Source: DATKCF01 sp035513345
GTDB taxonomy: Bacteria; Gemmatimonadota; Gemmatimonadetes; Longimicrobiales; RSA9
Direction of reading: 5' to 3'
Length of the DNA stretch: 64,000 nt
NCBI GenBank assembly: GCA_035513345.1
Contig: DATKCF010000059.1
Coordinates: forward strand, 21,892 to 85,891
The notes beneath the pieces were generated by a model, which saw only the letters and a program-made list of their open reading frames with translations, had not been told where the DNA came from and did not search any database. The position numbers were made by a program, and so were the translations under genes. Of the stretch, positions 54,170-63,772 are shown one piece after another. The first letter of the stretch is position 1. Every line of letters begins with the position of its first letter.

Positions 54170-56254
54170 CTATTGGTCCCCCCACAGGTGCTGCATCGCG
54201 GTCGCGTAGTCCATCAGTTCGGGCACCATGTCCGGGTCCCGCGTCGCGAGAAGGAGCGGCGTCCGGCCGCTGAACGCGGTCAGCAGCCGGGCATTCGCGG
54301 TCGGCCCCATGTCGCGCGCGAACATGATTCCGCCCGCGCTCCCCGCCTGCATCGCGCCGTCCGTATCATCGCCCGGCACGGACCCGAGCCACAGCAGCGG
54401 CGTAACGTCGATCGTGCCGAACCGATCCGCGGCGGCCTGCCGGGCGCATTCGCCCGCGAGCCGCTCACCGGCGGCAACGCGAATGCGGTTGCCCGGCGAA
54501 ATCTCGACCGCCCGTGGCAGTCCGACCGCTCGTCTCTCGAAATCGAGTGTCGGCAACGGATGGCCCATCACAAGAGCATCGGCGAACGCCTGGACCGCAC
54601 ACGTCGGGTTCTGCCGCATCGCCGTCTCGACCGAGTCCAGCCGCATGCCGGAAGCCGCCAGCCGCGCGCTCAGCCGCGAGGTCCAGCCGCCATGCACGAA
54701 CACGATCGCGGGACCCGCCGCCGCCAGCGCCACTCCCGGCGCAGCGGGCCGCTGTGTGTAGCTCGCCAGGCGCATCGGTGCCAGGACGAGCAGTCCGGCC
54801 AGCAGGGCCGCGACCGCGGCTACGGCGCCGAACACGCGCGGTGAGTACGGTCCCAGCCGGTCGGTCGAGGCCGGCAGCCGGGCAACCAGCCACGTCACCG
54901 CGATGGCCGCAAGCAGGCACCACGCCGGCGCGACCTCGTTCAGCATGCGCGGTCCCATGAACAGGCCGTGGTGCCAGTAGAGCGCCTGCGCGGCCACGGG
55001 CGCGAGCGCCCATCCGGCGATCAGCCGCTCGCCGTGCTCCAGCCGCGGCTTCCACGCCAGCCACACCGCGATCAACGCCACCAGCGGCAGCGGTGTCTCC
55101 AGCAGAAACAGAGACAGAGCGGTCAGTTCCGCCGAGGTATAGCCGACCGCTTCCACCAGACCATAGGTGTTACCCCACGGATCCAGACCGAAGCCAGGGC
55201 CGCCGGCCGGACCGAGCGCGGCCGCGTAGCCGAACGTGGTCGGCGAACCGAAGAAGAACGCGTTGTAGGCGCCGACCAGCAGTCCGAACGGCAGTGCGCC
55301 GGCGACTATGGCGAGCACCCGGCCCGCCGCCCTCGCCCCGGCGAGGCGTGCCCGGCGATCGACGGCCGACGCCAGCCATACCGCGATTACGGTCGCGAGC
55401 GTCAGCGCGGACAGCGGCCGCGTCGTGAACATCACGCCCGTCGCCGCACCGGCCAGGACCATCCACAGCACGGGACCGCCGGCCGCTCGCACGGCGCACC
55501 ATATCGCGATCGCGCCAAAGGCAGCCGCCGTCGTGTGGTTCATCCAGGCGCCGGCGTGCGCGATCATGAACGGCGAGACGGCAACGAGCACGGCGCCGAG
55601 CCGGGCGACCGCCAGCCGGCCGGGCAGCAGGCGTTCGGCTGCCAGCGACGTGAAGAACACGGTCAGCGCGAGCATGAACGGGCCGACGGCCCACGGGATG
55701 CCAGCCTTCATGCCCAGCGCGAGCAGCACGATGTGGCCCGGCGGATACTGCGATACCCAGCCCTCCGACGAGAACAGGCTCTGCTGCGGCATCCAGAACT
55801 CGCCGAACGACGGACCCGGACCGGCCAGGCTGCCATCCGCCATGAACCGGGCGTGAAGAAGCTGGCTCATGGCGTCGACGAGATTGGGCTGCCCGTCGAG
55901 CGCGAACCGGCCGAACGCGGCCGCCGCCGCGAATGCGACAAGCGCGAGCGACACGGCGAAAGGAAGTGTCGCCTGCGATTCGAGCACGCGGCCGGCCGAG
56001 CTCGCCGCTCGCGTCACCGTGCCCGGACGCATCAGCCGCGATGCCAGGAGCGCCGGAATCGCGAGGATCGCCAGACCGGCCCACACCATGCCGGCGAACG
56101 ATTCCGTCATGGCGACCGTGGCCTGGCCGGCGAGCCCGACCTCCGGCCGATCGAGAAGGCGCCAGAGCGGTGCGACGGCCAGCAGGCCGATGACGACAGC
56201 CACCGCCCGGCGAGGGCCGCGCCAGGCATCCGTCCTGTCAACGACCGCGTTCAC
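54170..56254 (-). CDS. Large GT-C-like membrane protein
   Basis: 694 residues from GTG 56254, with GGAGG eleven bases upstream. About 13 membrane helices. The extracytoplasmic region after helix 3-4 has HARFMADGSL and SQYPPGHIVLLALG; the YPPG motif recurs in GT-C mannosyltransferase-like proteins. FMIAHAGAWMNHTTAAAFG and RPLSALTLATVI are further conserved-looking stretches. The C-terminal 170 residues are soluble (VFVHGGWTSRLSARL). No clear family, but GT-C by architecture. It ends one base before the next gene starts. Confidence 0.8.
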   Translation of the reverse strand: MNAVVDRTDAWRGPRRAVAVVIGLLAVAPLWRLLDRPEVGLAGQATVAMTESFAGMVWAGLAILAIPALLASRLMRPGTVTRAASSAGRVLESQATLPFAVSLALVAFAAAAAFGRFALDGQPNLVDAMSQLLHARFMADGSLAGPGPSFGEFWMPQQSLFSSEGWVSQYPPGHIVLLALGMKAGIPWAVGPFMLALTVFFTSLAAERLLPGRLAVARLGAVLVAVSPFMIAHAGAWMNHTTAAAFGAIAIWCAVRAAGGPVLWMVLAGAATGVMFTTRPLSALTLATVIAVWLASAVDRRARLAGARAAGRVLAIVAGALPFGLLVGAYNAFFFGSPTTFGYAAALGPAGGPGFGLDPWGNTYGLVEAVGYTSAELTALSLFLLETPLPLVALIAVWLAWKPRLEHGERLIAGWALAPVAAQALYWHHGLFMGPRMLNEVAPAWCLLAAIAVTWLVARLPASTDRLGPYSPRVFGAVAAVAALLAGLLVLAPMRLASYTQRPAAPGVALAAAGPAIVFVHGGWTSRLSARLAASGMRLDSVETAMRQNPTCAVQAFADALVMGHPLPTLDFERRAVGLPRAVEISPGNRIRVAAGERLAGECARQAAADRFGTIDVTPLLWLGSVPGDDTDGAMQAGSAGGIMFARDMGPTANARLLTAFSGRTPLLLATRDPDMVPELMDYATAMQHLWGDQ

Positions 56255-56288
56255 TGAAGCTGGGGCCTCCGTGCCCCCTGCGGCGAGG

Positions 56289-57131
56289 TCACCGCGGCGA
56301 GTCGTCGCCCGCCCGCATTGAACCCGACGCCGGCTCCCCGTCCGTGATGGCCCGCGACGCCCGGCGAGTCGGGATCCGCGGGCCGCTCGCCTGTGGCGGC
56401 GTGTAAACGGGCGCACGCGGACCGGACAGATTGAAGCGGAGGATGTGCCAGAATGCCGCGACGCCGTCCTTCCAGCCGATTTTCTTCCCCTCCGCGTAGG
56501 TGCGGCCGGAGTAACTGATCGGCACTTCATAGATCCTGGCTCTGGCCTGCGCGAGCCGCGCGGTCAGCTCCGGCTCGATCCCGAACCGGTTCGCGGTCAG
56601 GGGCAGGCTCTTCATCAGATCCGCACGGACCATCTTGTAGCACGTCTCCATGTCCGTGAGGTTCAGGTCCGTCAACATGTTCGACAGCAGCGTGAGCAGC
56701 CCGTTGCCCAGCCGGTGCCAGAAGTAAAGAACGCGGTGTACGCCGCCCAGGAAGCGGCTGCCGAAAACGGCATCGGCTCGTCCATCGAGGATCGGCTCGA
56801 GGAGACCCGGAAGATCGTTTGGGTCGTATTCCAGGTCCGCGTCCTGGATCACGATGATGTCGCCCGTCGCCGCCTCGATGCCCCTGCGGACGGCCGCGCC
56901 CTTGCCCGCGTTCCTTTCCTGCAGCTCCAGCACTTCGATAACGCCCTCGCCGTGCAAGCGCCGCAGGATGTCGGGCGTGCCATCGGTCGATCCATCATCC
57001 ACGCAGACAAGCTCCATCGGCATGCGCACCCGCCGCACCCGCATGATCGATGACTCGACCGTCGCGGATTCGTTGAAGATGGGCATGACAATGCTGAGTC
57101 TTATCGAGTTCACGTCGGTCGGTGTCTGCAC
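56289..57131 (-). CDS. GT2 glycosyltransferase (DPM1-like)
   Basis: About 280 residues. GT-A motifs: LSIVMPIFNESATVESSI, LVCVDDGSTDGTPDIL, NAGKGAAVRRGIEAATGD and IQDADLEYDPNDL; the acceptor region has GSRFLGG and ETCYKMVRADLMKSL, typical of dolichyl/polyprenyl-phosphate mannose synthases. No C-terminal membrane helices, unlike the other GT2. The start is uncertain: GTG 57131 has GAGGAG three bases upstream, GTG 57113 lacks a site but begins nearer the domain. Seventeen bases after the response regulator. Confidence 0.9.
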   Translation of the reverse strand: MQTPTDVNSIRLSIVMPIFNESATVESSIMRVRRVRMPMELVCVDDGSTDGTPDILRRLHGEGVIEVLELQERNAGKGAAVRRGIEAATGDIIVIQDADLEYDPNDLPGLLEPILDGRADAVFGSRFLGGVHRVLYFWHRLGNGLLTLLSNMLTDLNLTDMETCYKMVRADLMKSLPLTANRFGIEPELTARLAQARARIYEVPISYSGRTYAEGKKIGWKDGVAAFWHILRFNLSGPRAPVYTPPQASGPRIPTRRASRAITDGEPASGSMRAGDDSPR

Positions 57132-57148
57132 GCGCTCCTCGAACCTGT

Positions 57149-58528
57149 TCAGGAAGTACCCGCCACTCCATAGCGGCTGAGCTTTCGATACAGCGTCGAT
57201 GGGTCGATACCGAGAACGTCGGCTGCCTTCGCCTTGTTGCCGCCCTCCGAATCGAGCACCCACATGATATACGCCCGCTCCACAAGGTCGAGCGTCGGGT
57301 TCGTCGCCGTCCGGTCCGCAACCAGCGGCTCCGGCTCCGGCTCCGTTATCCGCTTCGGCAGCGCACTCAGTGGAATCTGTTCCTGCCCCGCCGACAGGAT
57401 CGCCGCCCGCTCCAGCGCGTTCTCCATCTCGCGCACGTTGCCCGGCCAGTCGTACGACTGCATGGCATCCAGCGAATCCTGCCCGAGCGCCGCCGGCACC
57501 GTTTGGCCGTTCGAGCGCGACTCGTTGAGGCGGCGCAGGAAATGCTCCGCAAACAGCGGAATGTCGTCGCGGCGCTCGCGCAGCGGTGGAATATGCAGCG
57601 TGATGACGTTGAGGCGGTAGTACAGGTCGCTGCGGAACTGGCCCGACCGGATCTCCTTCTCGAGTTCGCGGTTCGTCGCGGCGACGATCCGGACGTCGAT
57701 CTTGACCGGCTCCGTCGCGCCCACGGGCACGACTTCGCGCTCCTGCAGTGCGCGCAGGAACTTGACCTGCAGACCGGGCGACATCTCGGCGACCTCGTCG
57801 AGGAAGAACGTGCCGCCACGCGCCGCGGCCATGAGACCTTCCTTGTCACGGACCGCGCCCGTGAAGCTGCCCCTCATGTGGCCGAACAGTTCCGATTCCA
57901 GCAGGTTCTCCGGCAGCGCGCCGCAGTTGATCGAGATGAACGGGCCGTTCTCCCGTGCCGACAAGCGATGGATGTAGCGCGCGAGCACCTCCTTGCCGGT
58001 TCCGCTCTCGCCCGAAATCAGGACGGTCGAGTCGGTGGGAGCGACGGTCTCCGCCATCCGCAGGACATCGAGGAACGACCGGTTCTTGCCCAGTGGCTTC
58101 TCGCCGATCGCGACCTGCTGCCGTTTGATCTCCTTCTTCAGTTCGGTGTTCTCGGTCTTTAGTGTGCGCGTCTCGACCGCTCGCCGGCAGAGCGCCACCA
58201 GCTCGTCATTGCCGAACGGCTTCTGCAGGTAGTAGTACGCGCCCTCGTTCACCGCCTTGATCGCCGACTGCAGCGACGCCTGCGCGGTCATCAGGATCAC
58301 CGGGATGCCCGGGTCCTTCGCCCGAACCGCTTCCAGCACTTCGATCCCGCTGATCGCAGGCATGCGGATGTCCGACAGCACCAGGTCCGGCTTCAGTTCG
58401 CCGATCCGGTCGATTGCATCGCGGCCGTTCTGGAACGTGTGCGTCTCGAATCCCTCGCTCCGAAGCAGGATCCCGACCGTCTCGAGGATCGACTGCTCGT
58501 CGTCGATGATCAGTACCGTCGCCGGCAT
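57149..58528 (-). CDS. NtrC/PilR-like sigma54 response regulator
   Basis: 459 residues. Receiver with Asp53 (LVLSDIRMP), AAA+ domain with GESGTGKE, sigma54 loop GSFTGA (Ser in place of Ala) and FFLDEVAEM, and Fis-type helix-turn-helix (NKAKAADVLGIDPSTLYRKL). Spacing of six bases to the kinase gene makes them a pair. The AAA+ phrase SGQFRSDLYYRLNVITLHIP is close to PilR. It heads, with its kinase, the glycosylation operon and could control both that operon and pilA. Confidence 0.92.
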   Translation of the reverse strand: MPATVLIIDDEQSILETVGILLRSEGFETHTFQNGRDAIDRIGELKPDLVLSDIRMPAISGIEVLEAVRAKDPGIPVILMTAQASLQSAIKAVNEGAYYYLQKPFGNDELVALCRRAVETRTLKTENTELKKEIKRQQVAIGEKPLGKNRSFLDVLRMAETVAPTDSTVLISGESGTGKEVLARYIHRLSARENGPFISINCGALPENLLESELFGHMRGSFTGAVRDKEGLMAAARGGTFFLDEVAEMSPGLQVKFLRALQEREVVPVGATEPVKIDVRIVAATNRELEKEIRSGQFRSDLYYRLNVITLHIPPLRERRDDIPLFAEHFLRRLNESRSNGQTVPAALGQDSLDAMQSYDWPGNVREMENALERAAILSAGQEQIPLSALPKRITEPEPEPLVADRTATNPTLDLVERAYIMWVLDSEGGNKAKAADVLGIDPSTLYRKLSRYGVAGTS

Positions 58529-58534
58529 GCTCCC

Positions 58535-60175
58535 TCAGTTCCTCCGGCCGTTCGTATGGGCCGGCAGATAGATCGTGAAGCGCGCACCCCGACCGCCGTT
58601 GCCGTCGACGAGGATCGCGCCGCTGTGTGCTTCGATCGCCCGGTGTACAAGCGCCAGGCCCAGGCCGTTGCCGCCGTTGCGGGTCGTGAAGAACGGGTCG
58701 AACAGCCGGCCCAGATCCTCCTCGCGGATGCCCGGCCCGGAGTCCTCGACCGTCAGACGCACCGGCGACTCGATGGGCACGCTTGCCGGAACCTCGAACG
58801 TGTCTGCGCGTCCAAGCTCGATACGCACGCGTCCCGTCGGACCCGCATGCTGCACACCGTTCAGCACGAGATTGAAGACTGCGCGATGCAGCAGGTCCTG
58901 GTCGCCGTCGATCGACAGCGGCTCGAGCGGCGGATCGAACTCGATGCACGTGCCCAGACCCGTGTCCGGATGCTGCGCAACGAGCCCGACCGCTTCCTGC
59001 GCGATGTCGCGCAGATCGAGCTTCTTCCACCGCCGCAGCTCGAGACGGGAGAACTCCATGAACTCGGTCAGCAGCCGGCTGAGCCGGTCCGACTCCGTCA
59101 TTACCAGTCGGCTCAGGATCGCCCGATCGCCCACGCCAACCCGGTTCTTCGACAGCTGCTCGACACTGCTCCGTATCGATGCCAGCGGATTCTTGATCTC
59201 GTGTGCCAGCGAGGCACCCAGCTCCGCGATCGACTGGAGCCGTTCCGCTCGCCGGATCAGGTCGTCGATGCGACGATTCTCCGTAATATCCTGGATCACC
59301 GCCGTCACCCACGGCTCGTCGCCTCGCTCGAGCAGTGTCGTGCGCACGTTCAGGAATGCATCGCCTTCGGGCCGCGGCACCCGGATCTCCAGCCGGCGCA
59401 GCGCTACTTCCGTGCTCGCCGTGCGCGCGACCGATGTGCCCAACTGGGGCGCCGCGCGGTCCAGCGCGTCGAGCACCGGCCGACCCCGCCAGTCATCGAA
59501 GCGCATCTCCAGGATCTTCTGCGCCGCACCGTTCATGTACATCAGGTTGCCGCCGGCGTCCGTCGTCACCAGGCCCGTGTCGATCGCCGCCAGAATGTCG
59601 CCCGTGTCCAGGCGCAGCTGCCGCAGCTCGGACTCCGCAACGCCAAGCGCAGCGCCGGTCCGCCGCAGCCGTCCGCCCAGCGCCGCGGTCACGCCCGCAA
59701 TGATCACGAACAGCGCGACATGCAGCAGTGAGGCGGCCATCACGCCGAATGGCTGGAGCCAGAGGATGTCCGCGATGTAGAGGATGCTGGCCAGACCGGC
59801 GATAAGCAGGCCGCCGGGCATCGGGAGCAGCAGCGATGTGAGCGCGATGATGGGAACGTACAGCGCCGAAAGGTTGCTCGGCCCGGTCGTCGTCGTCGTG
59901 ATGTGGACGACCGCTGTGATGAACAGCGTGTCGAACAGGACCTGGCTGTAGATGAAGTTGCGGTCTGGCACGCGGCGCGCGAGCTCCGTGTACCAGAAGC
60001 CGACGCCCGAAACGCACAGCGATCCGAGCAGGCCGAGCGTCGCCGTGAGTGTGACGGCCGCCGAAGCATCCGTCCACGCCCACAACGCGGCCAGGAAGAT
60101 CCCGACCGCGATGGTCAGCCGTCCGATGTAGAGCAGCCTGAGCAGCCGCAGGGTCTGCGCCATCGCACTTTGCAT
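58535..60175 (-). CDS. PilS-like sensor histidine kinase
   Basis: About 546 residues from ATG 60175; GTG starts at 60211 and 60244 are possible, none has a strong ribosome site. Six membrane helices occupy about 1-165, followed by a short helix, a PAS domain (DILAAIDTGLVTTDAGGNLM), HisKA with His in LGASLAHEIKNPLASIRSS, and HATPase_c (LNGVQHAGPTGRV, EDSGPGIREEDL, NGLGLALV). Six-helix sensor plus PAS plus NPLASI is the PilS layout, a closer match than the kinase inside the pil locus. Confidence 0.9.
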   Translation of the reverse strand: MQSAMAQTLRLLRLLYIGRLTIAVGIFLAALWAWTDASAAVTLTATLGLLGSLCVSGVGFWYTELARRVPDRNFIYSQVLFDTLFITAVVHITTTTTGPSNLSALYVPIIALTSLLLPMPGGLLIAGLASILYIADILWLQPFGVMAASLLHVALFVIIAGVTAALGGRLRRTGAALGVAESELRQLRLDTGDILAAIDTGLVTTDAGGNLMYMNGAAQKILEMRFDDWRGRPVLDALDRAAPQLGTSVARTASTEVALRRLEIRVPRPEGDAFLNVRTTLLERGDEPWVTAVIQDITENRRIDDLIRRAERLQSIAELGASLAHEIKNPLASIRSSVEQLSKNRVGVGDRAILSRLVMTESDRLSRLLTEFMEFSRLELRRWKKLDLRDIAQEAVGLVAQHPDTGLGTCIEFDPPLEPLSIDGDQDLLHRAVFNLVLNGVQHAGPTGRVRIELGRADTFEVPASVPIESPVRLTVEDSGPGIREEDLGRLFDPFFTTRNGGNGLGLALVHRAIEAHSGAILVDGNGGRGARFTIYLPAHTNGRRN

Positions 60176-60583
60176 GGTCGGCCCGATCGAGTCGCCAGGT
60201 CCGGAAGTGCGCACTTCGCCAGCCTTTCGAGGCAGCTCTCGCACTTTGCAAGACGGTCGTCCTGCAACAGGCCATTAACGTTCGGGGGCCCGGCGTCGTC
60301 CATTCAGTATCGGGCGGACCCGGCCTACAGGTGAGCCCGCGACCCCGAGGCTGTGCCGGCGTACGGGTTTCCGCGGAACCGTGCACCCGGTCCAGGCGAC
60401 AGCGCGGTCGGATGACCGACGAAGCTTCCACTCCCGCCGAGCCTCTCGGGGCGCCTCGGAACACGGCCGGTTTTGCCCGGATTAGTCACGGGTAGCGGAA
60501 CCAGTTGGTGGTTTTTCGAGTACAGATCGAGTCGCGGGCCGCCGGGAACGCGAATCAGCCAAGAAACGAAGGGGAGGTACCCG
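60176..60583. other. Non-coding divergent region with palindromes
   Basis: 408 bases between the PilS-like kinase (minus) and the peptidase-barrel gene (plus). I see no convincing gene. It contains a perfect 14-base palindrome GAAGTGCGCACTTC (60204-60217), a 10-base TTCCGCGGAA (60369-60378) inside an ACGG/CCGT outer arm, and the direct repeat GCACTTTGCA at 60241-60250, which also occurs at 60165-60174 just inside the kinase gene. GGGGAGG at 60570-60577 is the ribosome site for the plus-strand gene. Confidence 0.55.
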
Positions 60584-63500
60584 ATGTTCCTCCGGCCGGT
60601 ACGAGGCCATGGCCTCTCCGCGACAGTTCTTGCCACCCTTGCCGTCATGACGGCAGCGCCGCTCTCCGCCCAGTATTTCGGCCGGCAGAAGGTCCAGTAC
60701 GAGGCGTTCGACTGGCATGAAATGCGCACGCCGCACTTCCTGATCCACTACTACCCGGCCTCGCTCGAGGTCACTCAGGACGCGGCGCGCCAGGCCGAGC
60801 GATGGTACGATCGCCTCTCCGGCATCTTCCAGCACGAGTTCGACGAAAAGCCGATCGTGTTCTACGCGGACCACCCGGATTTCCAGCAGACGAACGTCAT
60901 CAGCAGTCTGATCGGCGAGAGCACGGGCGGCGTTACCGAAGGCCTGCGGAACCGCATGATCATGCCGTATACGGGGTCGTACAAGGACAACGACCACGTT
61001 CTCGGCCACGAGTTGGTTCACGTCTTCCAGTACGACCTCGCCGCTTCGCCTGTCGGCGGCGGCCTGCTCGGCTTCGTCAGGCTCCCGCTGTGGCTGGTCG
61101 AGGGCATGGCGGAGTACCTGTCGCTCGGCCGCGTGGACGCGCACACGGCCATGTGGCTGCGTGACGCCGCGCTCCGTGGCGAACTGCCGACCATCGAGCA
61201 GCTCACGTTCGACACCCGCTTCTTCCCGTACCGGTACGGCCAGGCCCTCTGGGCGTACATCGCCGGCCGGTGGGGCGACCGGGCAGTCACCGAAACGTTC
61301 CGCATCGCGACCAATGCGGGCTTCGAACAGGCCCTGCAGCGCACGCTCGGCGTCACCTCCGGCCAACTCTCGCAGGACTGGATCACCGCGATCCGCGCCG
61401 CCTACCTGCCGCTCATCGAAGGCCGGCAGAGGCCGCAGGACGTCGGCACGCCGATCCTGTACGATCCGGAACCCGGCGCAATGAACCTGTCGCCCGCCGT
61501 CAGTCCGGATGGAAGCACGGTAGCCTTTTTCGGCAGGCGAGACCTCTTCACGGTCGACCTGCTCCTGGCGGACGCGCAGACGGGCAGGATCATCAAGGAG
61601 TTGAGCAGCCCCCAGCGCGACCAGCACATGGACGCGATCAGCTTCGTCCAGGGCTCCGGCGGCTGGTCGCGCGACGGCCAGCGCTTCGCCTACGTCGTGT
61701 TCCGCGGTGGCAACAGCCAGGTCGAGATCCTGGACGTCAATTCGACGGACGTTATTCGCCGCGTCGAGGTCCCCGGTGTCGGCGCCGTTTCCGACCCGAA
61801 GTTCTCGCCCGATGGGCAGTTCATCGTGTTCCAGGGCATGTCAGGCGGCCAGAGCGACCTCTACGTCGTCAACGTCGAGCAGGGCGATATCCGGCAGCTC
61901 ACCGATGACCGCTACTATGACGGCCAGCCTGCATGGTCGCCCGATGGCCGCCGGGTCGCGTGGGTGACGGATCGCGCCGGTTCGGACCTCGACCGCCTCA
62001 CATATGGCGAGATGCAGCTCGCGATCATGGATGTCGATACACGCACCTTCGAGGTGCTCGATATCTTCGACGACGTCAAGCACATCGATCCGCAGTGGTC
62101 GCAGGACGGCCGCGATCTCTACTTCATCTCGGACCGCGAAGGCATCAGCGACATCTACCGCCTCAATGTGCAGTCGGGCACGGTCTACCAGGTAACCCGG
62201 CTGGCCACGGGCATCAGCGGCATCACCGCGCTCTCGCCCGCGATCTCGATCGCCAGCGAAACCGGCCTCCTCATGTTCTCCGCGTTCGAGAACAGCGGAA
62301 ACAACATCTACTCGATAGACTGCTCGCAGGCATGCGGTACACAGGTCGAGCGGGCGCCGCAACCGCGCATTGCCGCCGCCTCGATCCTTCCGCCGATGGG
62401 TGCACTCGGCGGCGGTACCGTTGCCGCGTACCTCGGCGATCCGGACACCGGCCTGCCCGAGGAGCGCGAGTTCCCGACGGCCAGGTATTCGCCGAGCATC
62501 GGCCTCGACTACCTCGGGCCGCCTTCATTTGGCGTCGGTGCCTCCGACTACGGCACCGTCCTGGCCGGCGGCGTGTCCGCTTACTTCGGTGACATGCTCG
62601 GTGACCACTTCATCGGCACCGCGATCCAGGCCAATGGCACGCTCAAGGACATTGGCGGCCAAGCGTTGTACCGCAACTCGAGCCGCCGTATCAACTGGGG
62701 CCTCTCCGTCATGCACCTGCCCTACCTGACCGGCTTCTCGACCTTTCAGCCGATCGGCACCAACTTCCAGATCGACAACTACTACGACCGCATCTTCATC
62801 GATCAGGCGCAGGCGATTGTCTACTACCCGTTCTCGACGTCGCAACGATTCGAGGTGCAGGCCGGCGCCACGCATTACTCGTTCGACCGCGAGATCCACC
62901 GCGCGATCTTCAACCAGTTCGGCCAACAGATCACTCAGGTTGAAGTCATCGATACGACCGCGCCTGCACCGATCACGTTCTTCGAGACATCGTTGGCGTA
63001 TGTGGGTGACAACTCGTTCTTCGCGTTCACGTCGCCCGTTTCCGGCAAGCGGTTCCGCATCGAGTTCTCGCCCACGATCGGAACGCTGTCGTACCAGACC
63101 ATGCTCGCCGACTATCGCAGCTATCGCTTCATGAAGCCGTTCACGCTCGCGCTCCGCGGACTCCATTTCGGTCGCTACGGCAGCAATTCGAACGGGTTCG
63201 CCGATGACGGCACGCGCGTGCTGTCGCCGCTGTTCATTGGATGGGAGACATTCGTGCGCGGCTACGCGCAGGAATCCTTCACATCGTCCGAATGCCGGCC
63301 TGACACGTCCGACCCGACCGGCCTCGCATGCCCCGCATTCGACCGGCTGATCGGCTCACGCGTCGCGCTCGCCAGCATCGAGCTGCGCGTCCCGCTCATC
63401 GGTGTGCAGGAATTCGGACTCATTAATTTCCCGTTCCTGCCCACCGAGATCTCGCCGTTCATCGATGTTGGCCTCGCATGGTCGAGCGGCGATGATGTCA

Positions 63501-63670
63501 ACTTGTCGTTCGAGCGCAACAGCACCGCACGCGTGCCCGTGGTCAGCGCCGGTATCTCCGCACGCATGAACATCCTCGGCTTCATGGTATTCGAAACCTA
63601 CTACGCCTACCCGTTCCAACGCCCCGACAAGGGCGGCCATTTCGGGTTCCAGATCGCGCCGGGGTGGTGA
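60584..63670 (+). CDS. Zinc peptidase, TolB propeller and outer-membrane barrel fusion
   Basis: 1028 residues from ATG 60584, with GGGGAGG six bases upstream. A signal peptide (1-29, cleaved after LSA) leads to a gluzincin-like peptidase_MA domain: HELVH at 142-146 and WLVEGMAEY (Glu173) as third-ligand motif. From about 300 to 590 there are TolB/WD40-like blades (LSPAVSPDGSTVAFFG, DPKFSPDGQFIVFQG, QPAWSPDGRRVAWVT, DPQWSQDGRDLYFIS). The last 360 residues resemble an Omp85/bacterial surface antigen barrel (YSPSIGLDYLGPP, RGYAQESF, GLAWSSGDDV) ending in an alternating aromatic FGFQIAPGW. The combined layout suggests an outer-membrane-anchored protease facing the periplasm. Single gene with its own terminator. 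Confidence 0.88.
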   Translation: MFLRPVRGHGLSATVLATLAVMTAAPLSAQYFGRQKVQYEAFDWHEMRTPHFLIHYYPASLEVTQDAARQAERWYDRLSGIFQHEFDEKPIVFYADHPDFQQTNVISSLIGESTGGVTEGLRNRMIMPYTGSYKDNDHVLGHELVHVFQYDLAASPVGGGLLGFVRLPLWLVEGMAEYLSLGRVDAHTAMWLRDAALRGELPTIEQLTFDTRFFPYRYGQALWAYIAGRWGDRAVTETFRIATNAGFEQALQRTLGVTSGQLSQDWITAIRAAYLPLIEGRQRPQDVGTPILYDPEPGAMNLSPAVSPDGSTVAFFGRRDLFTVDLLLADAQTGRIIKELSSPQRDQHMDAISFVQGSGGWSRDGQRFAYVVFRGGNSQVEILDVNSTDVIRRVEVPGVGAVSDPKFSPDGQFIVFQGMSGGQSDLYVVNVEQGDIRQLTDDRYYDGQPAWSPDGRRVAWVTDRAGSDLDRLTYGEMQLAIMDVDTRTFEVLDIFDDVKHIDPQWSQDGRDLYFISDREGISDIYRLNVQSGTVYQVTRLATGISGITALSPAISIASETGLLMFSAFENSGNNIYSIDCSQACGTQVERAPQPRIAAASILPPMGALGGGTVAAYLGDPDTGLPEEREFPTARYSPSIGLDYLGPPSFGVGASDYGTVLAGGVSAYFGDMLGDHFIGTAIQANGTLKDIGGQALYRNSSRRINWGLSVMHLPYLTGFSTFQPIGTNFQIDNYYDRIFIDQAQAIVYYPFSTSQRFEVQAGATHYSFDREIHRAIFNQFGQQITQVEVIDTTAPAPITFFETSLAYVGDNSFFAFTSPVSGKRFRIEFSPTIGTLSYQTMLADYRSYRFMKPFTLALRGLHFGRYGSNSNGFADDGTRVLSPLFIGWETFVRGYAQESFTSSECRPDTSDPTGLACPAFDRLIGSRVALASIELRVPLIGVQEFGLINFPFLPTEISPFIDVGLAWSSGDDVNLSFERNSTARVPVVSAGISARMNILGFMVFETYYAYPFQRPDKGGHFGFQIAPGW

Positions 63671-63732
63671 ACCCGCGCGGTGCCTGACGGCGCCGCGCGT
63701 ACCGGGCAGGCGTCCGGGAGGGTTACGCGCTG

Positions 63733-63760
63733 AGAGCCGCCGTCGATCGACGGCGGCTCT
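63733..63760 (+). terminator. Rho-independent terminator after the fusion gene
   Basis: Perfect dyad AGAGCCGCCGTCGA (63733-63746) with TCGACGGCGGCTCT (63747-63760), effectively a 12-base-pair stem with a four-base loop, followed by TTTTT. The best intrinsic terminator in the window. Confidence 0.92.
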
Positions 63761-63772
63761 TTTTTGGGAACA

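Noticed and set aside
60245..60560. Riboswitch (cobalamin, SAH or c-di-GMP type) ahead of the fusion gene
   Set aside because: Conserved cores of these aptamers could not be matched on either strand; only generic GC-rich stems are seen.
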